Below are positions 58,830-64,000 of a DNA stretch of 64,000 nt, piece after piece. The DNA lies in assembly GCA_016719815.1 (NCBI GenBank), contig JADJYK010000006.1, positions 62,001-126,000 of the forward strand, read 5' to 3'. The stretch's first letter is position 1; every line of letters starts with the position of its first letter. Position numbers and translations under genes: made by a program. Source of the DNA: Chitinophagaceae bacterium. GTDB lineage: Bacteria; Bacteroidota; Bacteroidia; Chitinophagales; Chitinophagaceae. The notes under the pieces are model-generated. The model did not search any database. It saw only the letters and a list, made by a program, of their open reading frames with translations, and had not been told where the DNA came from.

Positions 58830-59201
58830 ATGACATACGGTAAATTAATTACCTTGCTGCATGAATCAATTGAAGCATCGGGAATTGCTTACAGAAACTA
58901 TATCTCAGGAGGGAAAACATTCCGGTTTGCCGAGGAACTAAAAAGGTATAATGACAAAATCACCCTATTAATAAAAGAAAACAGTCAGCTTCTATCTCCC
59001 CCCTTACAGGAACATGCAGCCGGCTTACTTCATCATTATAATGTATGGACTGAAAAGTGGATTCAGCTTGCAGAAGCAATGAACCCCGGCCCCGATGATA
59101 TTTTTGTATTTGCTAACGAAGTAACCTTCCCCAAACAGGCCGCCATTCGTATTGAAGAAGAATACTGGATAATAAAGGCGGTGCTTAACCCGCCGGATTA
59201 A
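58830..59201 (+). CDS. Conserved-looking small protein of unknown function
   Basis: 123 residues, no signal peptide, mostly helical (GKLITLLHESIEASGIAYRN, FAEELKRYNDKITLLIKENS, LQEHAAGLLHHYNVWTEKWI). I do not recognise the family. It overlaps the 3' end of the convergent SET-domain gene by 17 bases. The frame is intact and codon use looks normal. Confidence 0.65.
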   Translation: MTYGKLITLLHESIEASGIAYRNYISGGKTFRFAEELKRYNDKITLLIKENSQLLSPPLQEHAAGLLHHYNVWTEKWIQLAEAMNPGPDDIFVFANEVTFPKQAAIRIEEEYWIIKAVLNPPD

Positions 59202-59644
59202 CCTGCTTCCTCTTTGAAGTGGCAGCATCAGCAACATCTGCTTTGATATTATGGCGGATAGCATCCCAGTATTCCTTGCCATAGTTTACCAGTATTTCGA
59301 CACCAGCCGGAATATCTTTCACTGCCTGTATATATACTTTCTTTCCATGCTCCACATACTCTGCATTATTTAAAACTCCCTTTACCCTGCCAATCCCTCT
59401 TGCATCGTTGGCATAGCGGGCAAGGGCTGATTTATAATTACCGGCATCAATTACATGGTTACGGGTAACATAAAAAATAGCCATTCTTTCCCTCGTCATG
59501 GTCCACTTCGTTCCAGGAGGTAATCCTGCCCTTGTATTCAACAATCAGTGAGCCTTTAGGAATATAATCCCTCGCAAAAAGGCCACTTCCTGCACCCGGC
59601 AGTACAGATTCTCTTACTTCAATAATTGATTCCAGCAATGCCAT
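59185..59644 (-). CDS. SET-domain lysine methyltransferase-like protein (one frameshift)
   Basis: Compact SET-domain protein of about 152 residues. It starts MALLESIIEVRESVLPGAGS (59644), with GLFARDYIPKGSLIVEYKG as SET motif I. The frame shifts near 59485 in a T run (GKNGYF, then YVTRNHVIDAG). The canonical NHS motif appears as RYANDARG, and motif IV as IPAGVEILVNYGKEYW. SET enzymes use S-adenosylmethionine to methylate lysine; the target here is unknown. The -7 element at 59673-59666 excludes the start at 59668. Confidence 0.8.
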
Positions 59645-59665
59645 AATAATCGGTTTCAAAAGCAG

Positions 59666-59673
59666 CAAAGATA
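59666..59673 (-). promoter_or_regulatory. -7 element of the SET-domain gene
   Basis: TATCTTTG on the minus strand, 21 bases before the ATG at 59644; exact TAnnTTTG match. Confidence 0.5.
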
Positions 59674-59747
59674 AAGGCCCGGCACCATCTTTGCAAAGGC
59701 ATTAAAAACAGTTAGTATCTTAGCGGCTAATCTTTATTCAACTAACA

Positions 59748-60199
59748 ATGATAAAAAAGTTTCTGCTGGCAGCAATCGTCCTGCTAATCGTTTTGGTGGT
59801 ACCAGTATTTACTGTTAGCGGACAACGCTTCATTAACAAAAGCCACGACAAAACACCATCATTTTTTCCAATACAGAAAACAGCATCAAAATGGAAGCAG
59901 GCGGCAAAGGCAGCCAGCCTGCTACTTTCGAATACTTTTTCGCCTCTGACAAAAAATGTATAACTGAAAAAGTGACGGCCAACTGCGACTCCTGCTATAA
60001 AAGATACCTGAAGGAACTACTGGGTAAGAAAAAATATGGCTGGAAACAGCTCAACGAAAACCAGTACATCTCTGCCTACAAATGGCAATTAATGATTGAA
60101 CTGCCAATAAAAGAAGAAAAGCAGTTATTCTATATGCTGATGAAAGTTAAATGGAACAAACAAACCTATGCCATGCTTCTTGAAGGAGCACATCAGTAA
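59748..60199 (+). CDS. Membrane-anchored small protein of unknown function (one frameshift)
   Basis: About 150 residues. The N-terminus MIKKFLLAAIVLLIVLVVPV is a signal or anchor helix. The first frame ends at 59963; the shifted frame, entered near 59866, reads TENSIKMEAGGKGSQPATFE and continues to 60199 with Lys/Cys-rich KKCITEKVTANCDSCYKRYL. One T appears to be missing in the run near 59866. I recognise no family; three Cys residues in the joined protein might form a disulfide outside the cytoplasm. Confidence 0.6.
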
Positions 60200-60218
60200 T
60201 ACATGTGCACATACTGAC

Positions 60219-60566
60219 TTATTCAACCATGCCATCCTCTTTCCATTTCTTAAACACTGCAATCACACTGTCGCTAAGCCGGGTGGTTCTTCTCATCGGC
60301 ATAAAACCTTTTTCACCAGGGTTCATCCCAATTCTTTTAATAATTTCATCAATATCTGCCTTCACATTTGTATAACTGTCATAGGGCTTTTTCTTACCTC
60401 CATTAGCTGGTATGTGGCAGGGGGAGCAGTTACTCATCATTAAAGAAGATACATCGTTTGCATAAGTGGATTTTACTGTAGCCTTAGCCGCCTTTTTAGC
60501 AGGATTGCAGTAAACTAATATAAATGACACCGATAATAATACAGCGATGATGACGAACTTATTCAT
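60219..60566 (-). CDS. Lipoprotein with single-heme cytochrome c motif
   Basis: 115 residues. The signal MNKFVIIAVLLSVSFILVYC ends at a lipobox-like Cys (LVYC). One CxxCH motif (MSNCSPCHIPANGG) lies near residue 48, and GFMPMRR offers a Met axial ligand. The size suggests a small c-type cytochrome, probably facing the periplasm. No electron-transfer partners or cytochrome maturation genes are nearby. The frame is intact. Confidence 0.8.
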   Translation of the reverse strand: MNKFVIIAVLLSVSFILVYCNPAKKAAKATVKSTYANDVSSLMMSNCSPCHIPANGGKKKPYDSYTNVKADIDEIIKRIGMNPGEKGFMPMRRTTRLSDSVIAVFKKWKEDGMVE

Positions 60567-60686
60567 TGTTGGGTTGTTATTATCAATAAATGTAAGGTTT
60601 CTGTAATTTACAGCTTTAAAATGAATAAATTATAACACAAGTTGTCCGGAATTTTTCTTACTAAATTCTGACATAATTTTTATACC

Positions 60687-61133
60687 ATGAAGATAAGCAG
60701 ACTAATCCCTTTTTTTGTTATTGCCGCTTTGGTTACCTCTTGCAGGCAAAAGTCAGAAATAATTACAGAAGCAGAAGTTATTGCCGTTATCAACAAGTTT
60801 GATGATGCCTGGGAAAATAAGAATGCTGCCGTGGTTGATTCGGTATTATCGTCCCATTACCTTTATTTCACCCAATCGGGAGGGACTTTTGACAGAAAAA
60901 GTATTTTAAAAACTGCCTCTTCATCAGTGTATAAATTGCAGACTATGCAACGCAGCAAATTCAGCATTATAATTGAAGGCAATACCGCAGTAGTCAACTC
61001 CATCTGGTATGGAAAAGGTTCTTATCATGGCGAGGATTTTGACGACAGTCAACGCTGCAGCATCACTCTCATTAAACTAAAGGGAAAGGTTAAGATTCTT
61101 TCTGAACATTGCACCCCAATCAAAACTCCCTGA
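60687..61133 (+). CDS. Lipoprotein with DUF4440-like (NTF2 fold) domain
   Basis: 148 residues with lipoprotein signal MKISRLIPFFVIAALVTSC. The body is an NTF2-like fold of the DUF4440 type (EVIAVINKFDDAWENKNAAV, LSSHYLYFTQSGGTFDRKSI, VVNSIWYGKGSYHGEDFDDS). Function unknown. It is unrelated in sequence to the other NTF2-like lipoprotein at 57672. Confidence 0.8.
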   Translation: MKISRLIPFFVIAALVTSCRQKSEIITEAEVIAVINKFDDAWENKNAAVVDSVLSSHYLYFTQSGGTFDRKSILKTASSSVYKLQTMQRSKFSIIIEGNTAVVNSIWYGKGSYHGEDFDDSQRCSITLIKLKGKVKILSEHCTPIKTP

Positions 61134-61203
61134 TTGATAAAAGTATTCTGCATTATTTATCTGTTAGGTTTTCTGAATACCGTATCACCATTTTTCATTC
61201 CCC

Positions 61204-61211
61204 TAATTTTG
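61204..61211 (+). promoter_or_regulatory. -7 element of the PafA-like phosphatase gene
   Basis: TAATTTTG, exact TAnnTTTG, 16 bases before the ATG at 61228. No TTG at the expected -33 spacing. Confidence 0.5.
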
Positions 61212-61227
61212 CCTAAAACAATAGCGT

Positions 61228-62850
61228 ATGAAACGTTTCATTTCATTAATCCTGCTATCATCTTTGTCCATTGCACAGGTTACTGCACAGCAAACCATTC
61301 AGAGGCCCAAACTGGTTGTAGGTGTAATACTTGACCAGATGCGGTGGGATTATCTGTACCGATACTATGACCGCTACGATGCCCGTGGCGGTTTTAAAAG
61401 GCTGCTTAACCAGGGATTTTCCTGCGAAAACACTTTCATTCCTTACTCTCCTACTGTAACTGCCTGCGGGCACAGTTCTCCATATGCGGGTTCAGTGCCA
61501 GCCATTCATGGCATTGTTGGCAACAACTGGTGGGATAAAGAAAAACAGAAAAACGTTTATTGCACCGAAGATGATGCAGTTGCTACTGTGGGCAGTTCCA
61601 CATCATCCGGAAAGCAAAGCCCAAGGAATCTGTTGGTGACTACCATTTGTGACGAATTAAGACTTGCCACGAATTTCAGAAGCAAAGTAATTGGCATTGC
61701 CATTAAAGACCGTGGCGGTATATTGCCTGCAGGTCATAGCGCTAATGCAGCCTATTGGTACGACAGCAAATCAGGTAACTGGATTACTTCGACCTATTAC
61801 ATGAATGACTTACCCGGCTGGGCGAAGAACTACAACGAACAAAAATGGCCGGATAAATATTACCAGCAGGGATGGAAACTGATGTATCCTTCCAATACTT
61901 ATGTGCAAAGCACAGAAGACAGTAAAGGATACGAGAACAAACCCTTTGGCACCGGCTTTCCCTACGATCTTACAAAATTTGTAAGCAAAGACTTTGGAAA
62001 GATTGCCTCCACACCAATGGGCGGAACCATGACTACTGAATTTTCAAAAGCTGCGATTACCGGAGAGCAATTAGGGAGTGATAACATTACAGACTTTATC
62101 ACTATCAGTTTTTCAAGTCCTGATTATATTGGTCATGCTTTCGGCCCAAATTCAATAGAAGCAGAAGATGGTTTTCTGCGAATGGATAAAGACCTTGGCT
62201 CTCTTCTCGATTTCCTGGATACCAAAGTGGGAAAAAACCAATACACTCTTTTCTTATCTGCTGACCACGGCGTGGCACATATACCGGAATTTCTTACAGA
62301 ACATAAAATACCTGCAGGCAGGCTTATGGCCGATAATGAGATAAAAAAACTGAATGCCAAACTTGCTGAAATCTATAAAGTACAAAACCTCATCATCAAC
62401 TTTGAGAATTACCAGTTATACTTTAACGACAAAGCAATAGACTCGGCAAACATCAACAGAATGGAGTTTGTCAACCGCATTATGTCACATCTCTATTCAC
62501 TGCCTGAAATTGACAGAGTAATTAACCTCGAAAAGCTGATGACAACCACATTACCTGAGCCAATCCGAAAATCAATTATTAACGGCTATCACCCTAAACG
62601 CAGTGGCGATATTCAGATTATTTTAAGACCCGGCTACATTGATGGTTACTCCAATACAGGCACTACCCATGGACTTTGGAATCCTTACGATTCCCATATT
62701 CCGCTGATATGGTACGGATGGGGAATTAAACAGGGAAAAACAAACCGGGAAACGTATATGACAGATGTGGCTGCCACAATTGCAGCATTGCTGAAAATAC
62801 AGATGCCTTCAGGTTCAGTAGGAACAGTAATTACTGAGGTTATGAAATAA
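61228..62850 (+). CDS. pafA: PafA-like alkaline phosphatase, exported
   Basis: Alkaline-phosphatase-superfamily enzyme of the calcium-activated PafA type common in Bacteroidota, 540 residues. Signal peptide MKRFISLILLSSLSIAQVTA. The first metal Asp is in VGVILDQMRWDYLYRYYD; the nucleophile Thr is in IPYSPTVTACGHSSPYAGS (near residue 77); SADHGVAHIPEFL holds the Asp/His pair near residue 350; the last His is in GTTHGLWNPYDSHIPLIWYG. It releases phosphate from organic esters in the periplasm. The frame is intact. Confidence 0.9.
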   Translation: MKRFISLILLSSLSIAQVTAQQTIQRPKLVVGVILDQMRWDYLYRYYDRYDARGGFKRLLNQGFSCENTFIPYSPTVTACGHSSPYAGSVPAIHGIVGNNWWDKEKQKNVYCTEDDAVATVGSSTSSGKQSPRNLLVTTICDELRLATNFRSKVIGIAIKDRGGILPAGHSANAAYWYDSKSGNWITSTYYMNDLPGWAKNYNEQKWPDKYYQQGWKLMYPSNTYVQSTEDSKGYENKPFGTGFPYDLTKFVSKDFGKIASTPMGGTMTTEFSKAAITGEQLGSDNITDFITISFSSPDYIGHAFGPNSIEAEDGFLRMDKDLGSLLDFLDTKVGKNQYTLFLSADHGVAHIPEFLTEHKIPAGRLMADNEIKKLNAKLAEIYKVQNLIINFENYQLYFNDKAIDSANINRMEFVNRIMSHLYSLPEIDRVINLEKLMTTTLPEPIRKSIINGYHPKRSGDIQIILRPGYIDGYSNTGTTHGLWNPYDSHIPLIWYGWGIKQGKTNRETYMTDVAATIAALLKIQMPSGSVGTVITEVMK

Positions 62851-62889
62851 ATTTTTGTTAATGCAGCCTTTCTGCAAAAACCAAACTCT

Positions 62890-62897
62890 TACTTTCG
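62890..62897 (+). promoter_or_regulatory. -7 element of the acyl-CoA-binding protein gene
   Basis: TACTTTCG, 15 bases before the ATG at 62913; TTCG form of the -7 element. Confidence 0.4.
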
Positions 62898-62912
62898 TAA
62901 AAAACATACCAA

Positions 62913-63170
62913 ATGGATATTAAAGAACAATTTGAACAGGCCGTAGCAGAAAGTAAAACCTTGTCTCAAAAACCCAGCAACGAAACATTATTGCAATTAT
63001 ACTCCCTTTATAAGCAAGGCAGCACCGGTGATGTAAATATTGACCCACCTTCCAATCCTTTCGATTTTGTAGGCAAAGCCAAATATGAAGCATGGGTTGC
63101 TTTAAAAGGAAAGGCATCCGCCGATGCTATGAACGAGTATATTGAGCTGGTGAAGAAACTGAAAGTATAA
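62913..63170 (+). CDS. Acyl-CoA-binding protein
   Basis: Small cytoplasmic carrier of long-chain acyl-CoA, 85 residues, full length for the family. Motifs LLQLYSLYKQGSTGDVN and DFVGKAKYEAWVALKGKASA are typical of ACBP, including the Tyr and Lys that contact CoA. It ends 2 bases from the convergent GT4 gene. Confidence 0.93.
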   Translation: MDIKEQFEQAVAESKTLSQKPSNETLLQLYSLYKQGSTGDVNIDPPSNPFDFVGKAKYEAWVALKGKASADAMNEYIELVKKLKV

Positions 63171-63171
63171 A

Positions 63172-64000
63172 TTATTTCCCCGTGAGAACGGATTGATATA
63201 CATCATCAATCTTCTTACCGATTACAGAATAGCTGAATCTGCCCAACGCATTTTCAGCTATTTTTTTTCTGTCAAACTTTGAGTAGTCTTCGGTCATTTT
63301 TTTCATTGCTTCTGCCAGAACAGTTTCATCACAAGCCTCAACAAGCACTCCATTCTCTTCTGTCACCAATTCTGCAATGCCTCCGACAGTTGTGGCAATT
63401 ACAGGTACTCCGCAACAAAGCGATTCGCCGATAACACAGGGAGAATTCTCAACATTGCTGAATAAAACAAAACAATCTGCTTTTCTCATTAAAGCTGCCA
63501 CATCTGCATTACTAACTTCTCCATGAAAGTGAACGCTTCTTTCCGGGAACGCTAAAGATGCTGCATAATCCCTGATTGCAGGTGTGGTATCCCCAACCAT
63601 CACCAATTCTGCTTTACCACCTGCCTGCTGGAATGCTTTGAATGCCCGCAATAAGCCTTCGGCATTCTTCAGGCTGTTCATTGAGGAGACGTGAATAAAG
63701 CGGAAAACATCATTCACTCTATTTCTTTCTGCATAATAAAATAAGTCAGTGTCTACAGAATTCTCAATAGCCCGGAACTTTTTTTGTTCTACCTGCCTGT
63801 TAATTAACTCTCCCAGATCCGAACTCACCGGTAATAATATATCGCAGTTCTGCACTGTTCGCTTAATAATGCTTTTAAAAAAAAGTTCTGATCAGTATAA
63901 AGAACCGGACTTTGCGGCTGATATATCGTCCAATGTTCTGTAACTACATAAGGTGCTCCAAACTTCTTTTTCAGTTTCCGGCCTATAATTCCCATCTTGA
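63172..64000 (-). CDS. GT4 glycosyltransferase (partial at window edge, one frameshift)
   Basis: Family 4 glycosyltransferase whose N-terminus lies beyond the window. The frame from the right edge (MGIIGRKLKKKFGAPYVVTE, then PVLYTDQNFFLKALL) shifts near 63880 in an A/T run into KSIIKRTVQNCDILLPVSSD and stays open to 63172. The donor site is seen in FRFIHVSSMNSLKNAEGLL and CFVLFSNVENSPCVIGESLC. Sugar donor and acceptor are unknown. Confidence 0.85.

Overview
This window looks like a chromosomal segment of a Bacteroidota bacterium, most likely family Chitinophagaceae. The evidence is a type IX secretion (T9SS) PorU2/PorV2-like gene pair, a large secreted protein with a T9SS C-terminal sorting domain, a PUR-family (DUF3276) nucleic-acid-binding protein, many lipoproteins, promoters with the Bacteroidota -7 element TAnnTTTG (or its TAnnTTCG form), and tightly packed genes. 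I see no prophage, integrase, IS element or CRISPR array.

Layout. 1-4503 (minus): T9SS PorU2-like sortase, running off the left edge, then a PorV2-like protein. 4.7-17.4 kb: tyrS, a GH125 mannosidase with an SGNH hydrolase, the T9SS cargo protein, the PUR protein, an MsbA-like ABC exporter, tRNA-Ser, a CBS protein and a MutS2 without Smr domain. 17.4-24.2 kb: a broken secreted PPC/DUF296 gene, msrA, an M1 peptidase, a flippase, an NlpC/P60 lipoprotein and a beta-propeller lipoprotein. 24.2-36.7 kb: dnaE, trxA, miaA, a pRiA4b ORF-3-like protein, a CCA-adding enzyme, a threonylcarbamoyl-AMP synthase, GT4, amidase and dapD. 36.8-38.7 kb: a nucleotidyltransferase/winged-helix pair resembling AbiE-type toxin-antitoxin systems, and two tRNA-Pro genes.

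38.7-52.8 kb is the most distinctive part and reads as a surface-glycan locus. A dihydroorotase-like gene that has lost its catalytic residues leads a plus-strand run: DUF4199, GT2, GT4, then hddA, gmhA and an hddC-gmhB fusion, which together could convert sedoheptulose-7-phosphate to GDP-D-glycero-alpha-D-manno-heptose. Next come an unknown exported protein, an APS kinase, a Wzx-like flippase, two tandem sulfotransferases, and an opposing GT39/GT2 pair. My inference is a sulfated, possibly heptose-containing, surface glycan. 52.8-64 kb: lepA, a YgjV-like protein, an S9 peptidase, small exported proteins, a SET-domain protein, a cytochrome c-like lipoprotein, a PafA-like phosphatase, an acyl-CoA-binding protein and a GT4 running off the right edge.

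Quality caveat. About twenty genes, including the essential dnaE, dapD and dnaE-class housekeeping functions, are split by single-base indels, mostly in A or T runs, and three carry isolated in-frame stops. Both halves of each gene keep full family similarity. I read most of these as uncorrected sequencing errors and annotate such genes as one unit across the break. The PPC gene is too damaged for that and is listed as a pseudogene.
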